Below, piece by piece: positions 11,458 to 22,082 of a DNA stretch of 64,000 nucleotides (position 1 is the stretch's first letter; the number at the start of each line of letters is the position of its first letter). The stretch lies in NCBI GenBank assembly GCA_002099365.1, contig MSED01000007.1, positions 1,488,001 through 1,552,000 of the forward strand. Reading direction: 5' to 3'. The position numbers were made by a program, and so were the translations under genes. The notes beneath the pieces are model-generated. The model saw nothing but the letters and a program-made list of their open reading frames with translations. It ran no database searches and was not told the origin of the DNA. This stretch comes from Phialophora verrucosa. Its lineage: Eukaryota > Ascomycota > Eurotiomycetes > Chaetothyriales > Herpotrichiellaceae.

Positions 11458-13503
11458 TTATATCTTCGACTGAGCTCCAGAGAAATTAACACCCGGTTCT
11501 TGTCGCTTCACGGTCCCGGAACCGGTCAAGATCTCTCTTTTCTTCGCACGGCTGAGATACGGGCTGTCATCGGTCTCCCGGATATAATATGCCCAGTCTG
11601 CTGTTGCGTCGAGCTCAGTCTGGCTGAACCCGTTCCCGAGCCAGGCAAATCTATTGCCATTGTATTTGACGTCAAAATCTTCCCATCGCACTTCGCTTAT
11701 GGCCTCGATGTAGTGCAGCGTTGAGCCTGGCCACAATGCCGTCACTGGTGCATCGGCTTGGTTGGCCTTGTACCAACTTCTGCATGGATCACCCCACACA
11801 GTCCTCTGCATGAACTCGTCCTTGAATTTAATGAAGTCTTCTACAGCTTCCATCTTTGGGGCAAAGCTGTGGATGTTGTGTGTTTGGTAACGATCGATTA
11901 CCTGCATCATCCAGTCTGCTTGGTATTCGATGGCGGAGAGAACCGGCCCATTTCCAACCGGGCAGTTTGGACCCAGGAAGATCATGTAGTTAGGGACATT
12001 AGGGGCTGCGAGACCTATATATGATTTCGGTTCCTTTGCCCATTGATCTTGTAGGTTTACACCTGTTGGCCCGATTAGAGGGAATCGTGGTTTGAAGGTT
12101 GTGTCGAAGCCAGTCGCACAGATCAGCACATCGACAGGATACTCGTTGCCATCATCACATAGGCACCCTCTTTCTGTGACCTCATTAATCTCGCCGTAAA
12201 CCACGGATACGTTCGGCTTGGTAAGAGATTCAAGATAATTGACACCAGGAGTGAGTCTTCGGCCTATGAATGAATTAGCGTCGGATCTAGCAGCTTAGTC
12301 AAGGAGATTCACAGCCAAGAGCCCAGTCCGGAATCAGCTTCTCCTCCAGAAATTTATCATCCAGCCTCTTTTTCATTTGCGCGATCATATATTCTCGAGT
12401 TTCATCTTGAGTCTTTGTATTCTTAAGAAAGAGACTGAACTGGCCGTTTAAGCCGGTCTCAATATTCTTCCTGTATGCGAGCAGAGAACCTAGTTTAGTG
12501 GCGAAGTCATGAAGTTCTTGCTGTGAGAAAACATGCTGCTCCAAGCCTTGAAGCGGTGAAACATACGTTGGCTCACGAATGAATGTGGTGACCTTGTCGA
12601 CATAGGGCTGAATTGTCGGCAGTACCTGAATACCGGAAGAGCTGCAACCCATCAGCGGATGAGTGAACCATCAGCGGATTCGTGAAGGAACGTTTGGAGG
12701 GAGCTCACCCGTTCCCAATTAGCCCGACATGTTTGTCGCTGAGATCCACCGACGAATTCCAATTTGCAGTATGAAGGAGCGTCCCTCTATATTTGTCCAG
12801 TCCAGAGATCGCCGGCCACCGCCAGGCATTGAGGATGCCACCAGCGTTGATCAGGATGTCACAATAGTCCCCATGTTCAATGTTGGTGTTAAGGTCAAGC
12901 ACAGTAACATTGTAGCCCCCTCGCTGACCATTCCAGACCGCTTTGACAACTTTATGACGCATTTTGCAGTGTTTTCTCAGCCCATACTTCCGAGAAAAGC
13001 TGTCGAAATAGCTGAAGATCTCATCGCTTCCGGCATATACGGACGACCAATCCAGCTTCGGTTCAAACGACCAAGTATAATTGTGCGAAGGAACATCACA
13101 AGCACATCTGATCTCGTGTTAGAAAACAGCAAGTCACCATTTGGGACTTGCACAAACCCTGGACTGGAATCTGGTTAGCATGGCACAATGCTCAATGGTG
13201 TCGGCTTTACTATTTGTTCTCCCACCAAGTACCTGCAACTTCTTCATTCTTCTCATATATCGTCAATTCAATATTTTTAAAGTTCCTTTGCACTTTGTAG
13301 GCGAAAAGCAAGCCCGATGCTCCAGCACCGATGCATATTATCTTCAGTTTCCTCTCCAAGTGAATAGGACCATTCGCCCGCCGCTGAAGGTCAGGCACAA
13401 TGTGCACCGGAACCGCGAAATCTGCCATGTTGTCGAGACCTCTGTAACTTGCATTTCGGACGACAGAACTCTCCCAACGTGTGGGATCAACTCCATAAAT
13501 CAC
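11458..13503 (-). CDS. Flavin-containing Baeyer-Villiger-type monooxygenase
   Basis: An N-terminal extension is followed by the FAD dinucleotide fold (IICIGAGASGLL), GTWWENK and YPG-CACDVPSHNYTWSFEP, then a BVMO-like fingerprint (YRGTLLHTANW), the NADPH fold (GLIGNGSSGIQ) and the late ATGFDT motif. This order is that of class B monooxygenases. It would insert oxygen into a ketone or hydroxylate using NADPH and O2. Keeping the conserved YPG requires a 6-nt microexon at 13158-13163. Downstream introns (for example GAACGG|GTGAGC) keep frame. The C-terminus is QSKI, close to a PTS1. It is divergent from the AtuA-like gene across about 530 bp. The ketone substrate is unknown; membership of the catabolic cluster is inferred. 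Confidence 0.85.
13158..13163 (-). other. Probable 6-nt microexon of the flavin monooxygenase
   Basis: Exon 1 ends AAATA before GTAAAG and exon 3 starts ATGTGC after CAG. Only the six bases TCCAGG between a CAG acceptor and a GTTTGT donor restore the conserved Tyr-Pro-Gly and the frame. Confidence 0.5.
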
Positions 13504-14033
13504 ACAAGTGAAAAAGCTTACAAGGGTCCTCCCCGAGGGTAGCTCTCGGACTGGTCATGCGTGGGACAAACTGCTTCACTCCCCAAAGCTTGCCAACATT
13601 TCGGTTCCTGAGAGTGGAGAACCAACCTTCGGAGTCGACCGGCCCAAGGCAAGATTGAACCGGGGCTCCAACGGCTCTAGCCTCGGAGACAGTGAGGTGT
13701 CACAACCACTATCCGTGAGCCGGATATATTTTGGCGTTGTCCAGCAGCGAAACTGATCACTATTGGCTGCGTTCAATACATGCAATACACCACATCGGGC
13801 CAAGGGGACGGAGAACGCAAGGGGATGAAGAATGCTCGCCGAAGTTCCGGCAAGAGAGAGGAAGCGTTATCGAAAGACTTGCTGACCAGGAAAATATTAT
13901 GATTTGCTGCTCTCCTGATACACGCGCGACCTAGACGCCTCAAGGAAGCAACATCACTCACCCTCTCTTACTCTTCCCACCACCTACTCGTCCCTAGCTC
14001 TAGTTACAATCGACGCCGCAGAGGACGCTCTAG
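13504..14033. promoter_or_regulatory. Divergent promoter region, monooxygenase and AtuA-like genes
   Basis: About 530 bp separates two divergent start codons and holds no credible gene. Shared control of the two genes is plausible. A pyrimidine-rich stretch precedes the AtuA-like start. No specific operator identified. Confidence 0.45.
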
Positions 14034-16017
14034 ATGGCTGAGAATACCAACGGTGTCCATGGCACCGCTCAGAATGGCACAACTAACGGCAAAGCCCGAC
14101 GTCCAGTGCGTGTAGCTGGCTCTTCTGGGGGCGTGTTCGATCGTATTAGAGCTATCTCCGACCTCGCCAAAAATCCGAATGTTGATGTCATCATTGGGGA
14201 TTGGATGTCTGAGATGAATATGACCTTCCGAGGCGCTGCGAAAGCGGACTCGCTGGCTTCTGGCGCGGAGGGATACTCATATGAAGCCACATTCATTGAG
14301 GCGCTTGAGCCCGCGATCAGTGACATCGCAAAACACGGGAAGAAGATTGCTGTCAATGCCGGAGCCAGTGACATTGAGGCAATGGCCAAGAAGATTCAAA
14401 AGATTTGCAAGGACAAACAAACTGACCTTAAAGTATCCTGGATCACTGGCGACGACGTGACTGAGCAGGTCATGAGCCGGCTTGCCAAGGGAGAGCAGTT
14501 TTTGTCACTACCTTCGGACCAGCCAATTGGCGATTGGTCTTGGGAACCTATATGCGCTCAATGCTCTCTCGGCGGAATGGGAATCGCTGAAGCCCTCGCC
14601 AATGGGGCTGACATTGTGATCGCCGGCCGTGTCTCCGACGCTTCGCCCGTACTGGGAGCCGCAATCTGGTGGCACCATTGGTCGGTCGAAGACTTCCCCA
14701 AGCTGGCGCATGCTTTGATAGCTGGCCACCTCATCGAATGCAGTACATATGTAACTGGAGGATATTACACCGGCTTCAAGGAGGAACTCCTGGCCAAAAA
14801 TAACTACACCGACTTTGGCTTTCCGATTGCTGAGATCGAGGCTAGTGGAGAGTTTGTCATCACAAAAGAAGAAAACACCGGGGGCATCGTGACCATAGGG
14901 AGCGTGTTATCTCAACTTCTATATGAGATTCAGGGGCCCTACTACTACAACTCCGACGTGACAGCAGAGCTCACTGGTGTCAAGATGTCGCAGGAAGGCC
15001 CTCATCGAGTACGTGTGACCGGGATTGTCGGCCACCCACCACCCCCAACGACCAAGGTGGGAATTACAGCCAAAGGTGGCTGGCAAGCTGAGTTTCACTT
15101 TTTCTTGACTGGCCTTGACATTGAGGAGAAGCGCCGGATGGTTGAACTTCAGACTATCGAGTCTATGGGTGAGTATCGAAAGGAGTTCCATACCCTCACC
15201 TTTACCGTCACTGGCGCATGTCCGGAGAATCCACGCAATCAGGACGAGTCAACCGTGGACCTGCGAATATTTGCTCAAAGTCGCAATCCCGACATAATGT
15301 CCGCAGGATCGAACATCCGAGTCACTCCGGATACACCATGCTTCGCACGCTGGTGCGTGGAGAACTGTCTCATGGGCTACCCTGGATCCACTCCTGCACT
15401 GGATATGCGTCAAGCCGTTGGCAAACCATACTTTGAGTAGGTCGAATCCCCTGCCCTACCTACCGCGTTATGTGGTATGTAGCGTGTGCTGATGGGCATC
15501 TTGCAGGTATTGGGTCGCACTGCTGCCCCAAACGGATGTGAAGCATGAAGTTCATACGTTTGATGGTCGCACTATTGCAGTGAGCGCTCCCAAAACCACC
15601 AAGTCGTTTGCTCGTCAACAGCCATCTTACGAGACATCTTCACCCCTCTCTCTTGACTCATGGGGCCCAACGGTGCGAGCCCCTCTTGGATACATTGCGC
15701 ATGGTAGATCCGGAGATAAAAGCTCGGACTGCAACGTCGGGTTCTTTGCTCGAGACGACGAAGAATGGGACTGGCTCCGATCAACTCTCACCATTTCCAA
15801 GATCAAAGAGCTCTTGGAAGGAGAGTACAAGGGCGGCAACGTCGACCGTTTCGAGATGTCCCATGTCCGAGCGGTGCATTTTTTGCTAAAGGACCACCTG
15901 GATCGTGGTGTGAACTCCACATCCAGCTACGATTCCTTGGGGAAGAATGTGGCCGAGTACCTCCGTGCGAAGTGGGTGGATATCCCGTTGCGATTTTTGG
16001 ACAAAGGCAAGATATAA
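14034..16017 (+). CDS. AtuA-like (DUF1446) acyclic terpene utilisation family protein
   Basis: Two exons (14034-15436 and 15507-16017) join across GTAGGT..GCAG and give 637 residues. The first 450 residues match the DUF1446/AtuA domain: VRVAGSSGGVFDR, then VIIGDWMSEMNM, KIAVNAGASD, CSLGGMGIAEAL, and ADIVIAGRVSDASPVLGA. The C-terminal part has the AtuA-like ferredoxin-fold domain beginning LGYIAHGRSGDKSSDCNVGF. Bacterial AtuA belongs to the citronellol/geraniol catabolic operon, but its reaction is not firmly known. Being next to a ligase, an acyl-CoA dehydrogenase and a BVMO supports a role in isoprenoid or branched acyl degradation. No PTS1 (ends GKI). Intact. Confidence 0.85.
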
Positions 16018-16404
16018 GGGCCGCTCTCTTCTAGACTAAGAAAATCGTCTCTACATTGTGAATGTGCACACTGAGATAGCCCCAAAAAAATCCAGAAACC
16101 CAGCAGGTTCATCTCATCGTTCAAGCATACTGCTGTTTAGAAGTCATAGATTGATATTTATTTAGTCTACCATCCCGTTCGGTCTATGCGTGTCAAACCG
16201 TCGCGCGGACAGCTCATATTTCTTTTGCTGTCCACATACACATCCCAAACCACTTCAAAAGCTCTTCTTGCCTGAGACTTCACTGAAGCAGTCTTGCCCG
16301 TCCTCGACGAAGAAAGAGGAGTGAGACGAAGAGCTGTGATCTCTCCCACTGTGTGAGTTGGAAGGCACTATTCTGATCTGCACTGCCAAAGGTTTTCAAG
16401 CCCA
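16018..16404. other. Shared 3' region
   Basis: Convergent 3' flanks of the AtuA-like gene and the P450; nothing else seen. Confidence 0.4.
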
Positions 16405-18268
16405 CTATGCTTCACCTTCGGCCCTGATGTCACGCAGAGACACCAGCAGCGGGCTCTTTTCCCAAGTGTTGTATGCTCGAAGGCCGGCGTAATCATTTGC
16501 TGGATCCCACAGAGGGGCACCATCAATGAACTCTGGATCAAAATGCCACAGAAAATGCCCGAGTATGAGTCGCAGTTCGACATAGGTCAAGTTCCGTCCG
16601 ATGCAGCCCCGAGGCCCAAGGGAAAATGGCTGGGACGCTTTCTTGATGTCACTGTCGTACCGGGAGTCCAGCCACCGCTCGGGAATATACTTGTCAGGGT
16701 CCACAAAGTTTACTGGACTGTGCGATGCCGCCCAAGAGCTCACGCAAACAGAAGTCTAAGGGTCCTCTTAGCTTTCTGTGCATCAACATTTCAAACACAA
16801 AACTTACTCCTGCCGGGATGAAGTGGCCGTCAATCATCGACCCACCCTCTGGAACTACCCTCAATAGCCCAACTGGCACGGGTGGGAATATTCTCAGAGC
16901 CTCTTCCAGGCAAGCGTCCATGTACTGGAGTTCAGAGAGTTTGTCCATTACGAGATCATCGGGACTCTTGATATTGTCACGAATCTCGGCTTTGAGTTTC
17001 TCGAAGATCTCTCTGTTCCTCAAAAGCTGATTCATGAGGCCACAGAGGAGCGTGGCGGTCGTCTCGCTTCCAGCGACACTGCAACGCGTCTTTGATTAGT
17101 ATCAGGCTCAGCGGTGGAAGTAGATGGCCGAACCTACATAAACAAGGCGGCATTCATGATGACCTCGTTGTCGCTCACTTCGTTCTTCTTCTCACGTTGC
17201 TTCAAAATATACCATAAGAAATCCTTGTGTTCAGTCTTTTGGTTCATTCTGCGGATGGTCTTTTCTCTGCTGTTTTCCAGGTGCCTAACCCGCCTCTGAC
17301 GGATAATCGCCGGACATGACCAGAGCAAGAACCTTTGGAGAAGACTGCCAGCTCTGGCAAATCGCCTGGTGGCTTGCTCAATGGCACCCGATTTGATGCT
17401 TTCATAGATAAGAACCACCCACTGTGCAGACTCACTGCCCTCGCCTGTTGTCACTGTTCAGTCATTTTTGTCGCCAGAGGAATGAAGTCTTGACGAACCT
17501 TCTTTCAGGCAACCAAAAGGCTCACCGAATGACAAGTCTCCGATGATGTCAAAAGTACAGTAGTTAAACCAGCTCACTAAGTTGACGGGCTTCTTCTCAC
17601 GGGCATAGCCTTGTAGACGATTGACGAAGAGCCTGACGTATCCCAATAAGATATCCTCTTGTTCCATCAGCGCTTTCTTCGAGAAGGCATACGCCAATGC
17701 TCGACGCTGACGGGGATGATCCGTCTCACTAGCCATGGTGAGATTGCTTGCGCCTGGGATACTCTCCACCGCTCCCACATGGATGGGGTCCCTCGTCATG
17801 TTCGGTCTCCCTTGGCGGTGACCATAGATATCTTCGTATGCTTGTGCAGTGTTGAAAGCGAGTTCATTTGGCATCACCCTGACCACAGGCCCTGATACAA
17901 CTCAGCTTATCGAAATATTGTGGCGCCAAAGTCCGAGACGAAGTTAGCACCCACCATATTTATCATGTAAGACCTTGTACTGGAATGAAATTCTGCCTTG
18001 AAGTAGATAGTATATACTCGGGATCTGGACGAAGTTAAGTCTGACAGAAGTTTGGGTCTTGCTGAAGGAGAAATTTACTTACAGGAGAGATTCGCCATAG
18101 TACTGGCCCCGGATACTTGGCCAGCGGGTGCAAAGTAAGGCGGTAAATTATAAGGGCCGTGTAGTAAATGGCGCCCTGCATGAAGATTAAAAGCCGAACC
18201 AAGGCAAAACGAAAGAGCTCGACGCACCAGAAGGAGGGCTCCGAGGACAATCCTTGTAGATGAGACAT
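16405..18268 (-). CDS. Cytochrome P450 monooxygenase
   Basis: The start is chosen at MSHLQGLSSEPSF because it is followed by one hydrophobic anchor and LTLHPLAKYPGP. Later landmarks are DHPRQRRALAYAFSKKAL (C-helix), AGSETTA (I-helix oxygen site, just after an intron), EEALR (ExxR), PERW and the haem loop FSLGPRGCIGRN with its Cys ligand. It resembles the isotrichodermin C-15 hydroxylase/pisatin demethylase-like group of fungal P450s. It is expected in the ER, probably adding the first hydroxyl to the substrate of the neighbouring enzymes; that role is inference. An in-frame alternative start exists at 18314 only with an extra splice. About six introns; exon limits at 17880-18060 are approximate. 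Confidence 0.85.
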
Positions 18269-19728
18269 CTTCGAGATAGAGGCGAGAGTTTGAAATTGCT
18301 GAGAGCAGAGGCATTATGTGGCCTACTAGTAGATGTCTGGCCTCAAGAATAAGACGTTCTGTTCACTTTTCCAAGCTGACGGTCAAGAAGAGTCCAATTT
18401 CTGTTTCATTGGTAGTATCAGCCTCGTGGCATGAAGGCGGAATTCAGCAATATGAGTGCTGCAGCAGCAAAGACATCCGGCTCTCAAGCTCGGTCCTTGG
18501 AAAATCTCTGACCCCCAAGGGGCGAACACAAAGTCAGCACTGAACAGAGCCAGCTAGCGAACTTCAACACCTGATACCAACTGAGTCCGCATCCCTGTCA
18601 CATACACGGCTGACACCAGTTTGGAAATTCCACGGAGGCATTCAGTTGTTCCTCGGGCTGATCAGGCTACGGATAACTTCTTCCACCACCTTCTCCGCCC
18701 GCCTTCAAACAGCTCCCCGCTTCCTCTCTTTTTCCTCAGCTTAGAGAGTAGATGGAGTCTAAGCACGTCATAATAATGATGAGGAATGAAATCGAGGAGC
18801 TGTATCCTGAGATCTCGTCCCTGCAACTTACCATGGACTACCTACCGAAGGGGATCCACACTTCACGTGACTGGCTTACCAAACGAATTGTGACGGGAGA
18901 GTGCCAAGCGGTGTGATGACAAGCACGTGATCTTTTGATGGCGAAGCTTGGCACAGACTAACTTAATTTAGAGAAGAGACTTTGGTGACCATTATGTCGA
19001 CAAGAACCGGTTGCCACGGTATAGGTAGGCTTGGGCGAGGAGATATATTGGCAAGATGTAGGCACAATTGATCGGTTGGTCAGACAGAATTCACCATGTT
19101 CAGTCAAGTGCAGGAGCATCTCAGGTTGAAGCAGCGAGCCTCAAGGCCACACTCAGATCCAAAAATGGACAATGGAAAGTGCCCATGTCGAGATTCCGAC
19201 GTCGAATTGCCTGTTTCACGAACCACCAGCAGCACCCTATCCATGGAGAGGGATACTAGGATACTGATACTTGATGCGTCCAGCTCCTCTGACTATTTGT
19301 TTGTTGGAGCGAGCGCGTGCTTTTCGTTAACATGGGTGGCTGTCATGTAAGGTGACATCATCTCAACGCCTCTGCGATGCCACCGAGATGCTGGGTGGAT
19401 GCTCACCTAGTGCTGTGGCATCATGATAGATGAAATTGCTAACGTCACGACTTTTGCGGGTTCCATAACCCTGTCCAATTCTTACAGTAGGGAAGGTACG
19501 AGTCCGGATCTGAGATCGCCGTACAACAGCGCTGTTGACAGCGATTGAATGACGCCCAGCATTCTGAGGCCGGTTTATCTCTACGTCAGGAGGGCTTCAC
19601 CAGTTGCAGAAATACGATGAGGCTGCAGCATCCTGTCACTTACCTGCCCGTATTCCCACTTCTTTGTCGACCGTCGCTCGCCCCGACTGACCTTCAGCCT
19701 GGGTCGGAAATTGCGCGGCGTTCCCACA
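18269..19728. other. Long intergenic stretch
   Basis: No recognisable gene in about 1.46 kb other than one 54-codon frame (listed separately). It includes the upstream regions of the P450 and of the SNG1-like gene. Confidence 0.4.
18752..18916 (+). CDS. Possible small ORF, 54 aa
   Basis: ATG to TGA, starting MESKHVIIMMRNEIEEL. It follows a pyrimidine-rich leader that ends in TCAGC. It has no recognisable domain and no neighbour linkage; it may well be chance. Confidence 0.15.
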   Translation: MESKHVIIMMRNEIEELYPEISSLQLTMDYLPKGIHTSRDWLTKRIVTGECQAV

Positions 19729-21308
19729 ATGAGTCGAGGGAGCTCAGAGCATACTCTCGAAACGGAGCGCGACCGTCCACGGGAATCCGCGGTTAAAGAA
19801 CTCCCGGAAGACGAGAATGAGAAGCAAGAAAACCAAGCACCCGGCGGAACGAACCACGATGAAGAGCGGAATTCTGGGGATGATGACCCTCCCTTACCTG
19901 TCGGCCTGTTCCACCCAGCATTAAAGAATGTGCGCAAGCAAGTTGTAAAGAAATGGTCCCTTACGGTTGCGATCCTCTTCTGCTACATCCTCTGCGTTCT
20001 TTCGCTCTACTGGGCCGTCTTATTCCACATCCCACAAAACTTGGAGGCTTTGACTGTCGCCGTTGTTAGCTTCGATGGTACGGGCTCCTACGCAGGGACC
20101 AAGCCTCTTGTTGGGCCCCTAGTCGAACAGGCTGCACAAGAGCAGGCGGCACTTCCTGCCTATGCGTTGGGCTACAGGATTGAGTCTCCCGAGAAGTATG
20201 GTGGCGACCCCCTTGCTGTGCGACAAGCCGTTTATGACGAGCAGATCTGGGCGGCAATCATCGTCAACGCCAACGCAACAGCTCTTCTGCAAGAAGCTGT
20301 TGCAACTGGCAACGCGAGTTACGAGCCCCTCGGTGCGGGACAGATAATTGTCAACTCAGCAAGAGATGAGACAACGTATGGCAACTACATCGACCCGCAG
20401 TTGTTCGAGTTCGCGATCGACCTGCCAGCAAGATTCGGTGAGCAGTGGATCCGCAATGTTCTTTCCAACAGCTCCCTCGATGCTGCGACATACTCTCGCG
20501 CGCCACAGGCTTTGAACCCGGCCGTCGGCCTCTCATTTTTCGACCTCCGCCCTTTCCAGCCCCAGCAAGCCACCCCGGCTGTGACCATAGGCTTGATCTA
20601 CCTGATCATCATCGCCTTCTTCTCCTTCTCCTTCTTCCTGCCGGTATACACCCAGTTTCTCATTCCGAAGGGCCACCCGCCGATGCACTTTTGGGAGCTG
20701 GTCCTCGTTCGCCTCTTCATGACAATTGCAGCATATTTCCTCATGTCGCTCGCCTACTCGCTCGTGTCACTGGCGTTTCTCATCCCTTTCTCGAACGAAT
20801 ATCCCCACAACGACGTCACGATGGCAAAGAACCCGGATGGTTATGGTCGCGGCACATTCGTGGTGTATTGGATGCTGAATTGGGTCGGCATGTATGCACT
20901 TGGCTTGGCCAGCGAGAACGTTACCATGATCATTGGCCAGCCCTGGACTGCACTGTAAGAGTCCTTGTTCCCGCCGGTGCACGCCATCTTTTACTGACAT
21001 GCTTGTGTAGTTGGTTGATCTTCTGGGTCATATCCAACGTCTCGACATCATTCTATGCCATCCCGCTGGCTCCCGGATTCTTCAAATTCGGCTACTCCTG
21101 GCCGTTGTACCACATTGTCAACGCCAGCCGCACGATCATCTTCGACACATACAGTCGGATCGGGCTGAACTTCGGTGTCCTATTCGCGTGGTGTGCGATC
21201 AACACGGCCTTGTTCCCATTCTGTTGTGTCTTCATGCGCTACAAGACGAACAAAGAGACGATGCGCAAGGTTCCCAGACGGAAGATCCGGTATCTTGTCG
21301 ATGGATAG
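19729..21308 (+). CDS. SNG1-like (DUF3533) membrane protein
   Basis: Two exons (19729-20956 and 21011-21308) flank a GTAAGAG..TGTAG intron. The ATG at 19729 begins an acidic charged N-terminal tail of about 75 residues. One TM helix follows (LTVAILFCYILCVLSLYWAVLF), then a large non-cytoplasmic domain (SFDGTGSYAGTKPLVGPLV, DPQLFEFAIDLPARFGEQW), and five or so C-terminal TM helices. This is the DUF3533 layout of yeast SNG1, linked to nitrosoguanidine resistance and lipid asymmetry. It ends in a basic cytoplasmic tail. About 508 residues, a typical length. No lesion. Confidence 0.85.
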
Positions 21309-22082
21309 ATCTAGACTAGCAGATGCCGGACATAGCATCCTCGACCAGGAGCCGGTGGATGGTTGGAGAAACCTGACTTTCTATTTTAGGCGAATTCACG
21401 CCTCTGATCCGATGGATGAAAAGTACCTAGCTCCTTGTAGGCTCGAAGGATTGTGCTAGACTGGCGAGACTGGATGTCCGTCCTTCCATCCCTCCGTTGC
21501 AGCCTCTCGCCGGGGAAATTCTCGGTCAAATCTGGCGCACTTCGTCCCCCGCACGTTCGTTTGACAATCTTCGCCTCTTCACACTTCAGTTCGCCCGCCG
21601 CGATGATAATACCACCTTGATGGTCCGGCCAGACCGCGTTGGAGTCACCGGAGAATCGACGTTGTTGGTACCTTAAGTCCAAGCGACCTGATGGCGGGCC
21701 AAAAGTACCCCCTCATTGTTCGTATAGTTTCGCCGAGTAAATCATCGATATCAAGCTGCAACTTACTCGGGCCTCTTGCAGTGCCACTCACTTACGGTCA
21801 CAGTACTTCTGCGAACTTCATCTGGAAGGCGGTCCGCCGCTGACAATCTTTACGCGCTCTGAGGCTCCAGATATAGCAAGAGTCGTGACGCGAAGGCATC
21901 ACTGAGCACCTTCAAGTTGTCTCCGTCACTCCCAGCTCTCGCAACTTCCCCCCGTCACTTGTATTTCTTTATATACATTCTCCTTTCTTTCTCCGCCTAG
22001 ATTCCCTTCCTTCAGCTCAAATTCGGAGCACCACAGACTTGAACCTTCACATCCGTCGTCCTTTTGCTACTGAGAACCCCCC
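21309..22082. promoter_or_regulatory. Upstream region of the GH13 gene
   Basis: No gene seen. A TATA-like CTTTATATA at about 21968 followed by a CT-rich stretch precedes the start at 22083 and is a plausible core promoter. No clear AmyR-type CGG pairs were picked out by eye. Confidence 0.4.

Noticed and set aside
21386..21682. 98-codon minus-strand open frame downstream of the SNG1-like gene
   Set aside because: No ATG at its start, no domain, and it lies in 3' flanking DNA.
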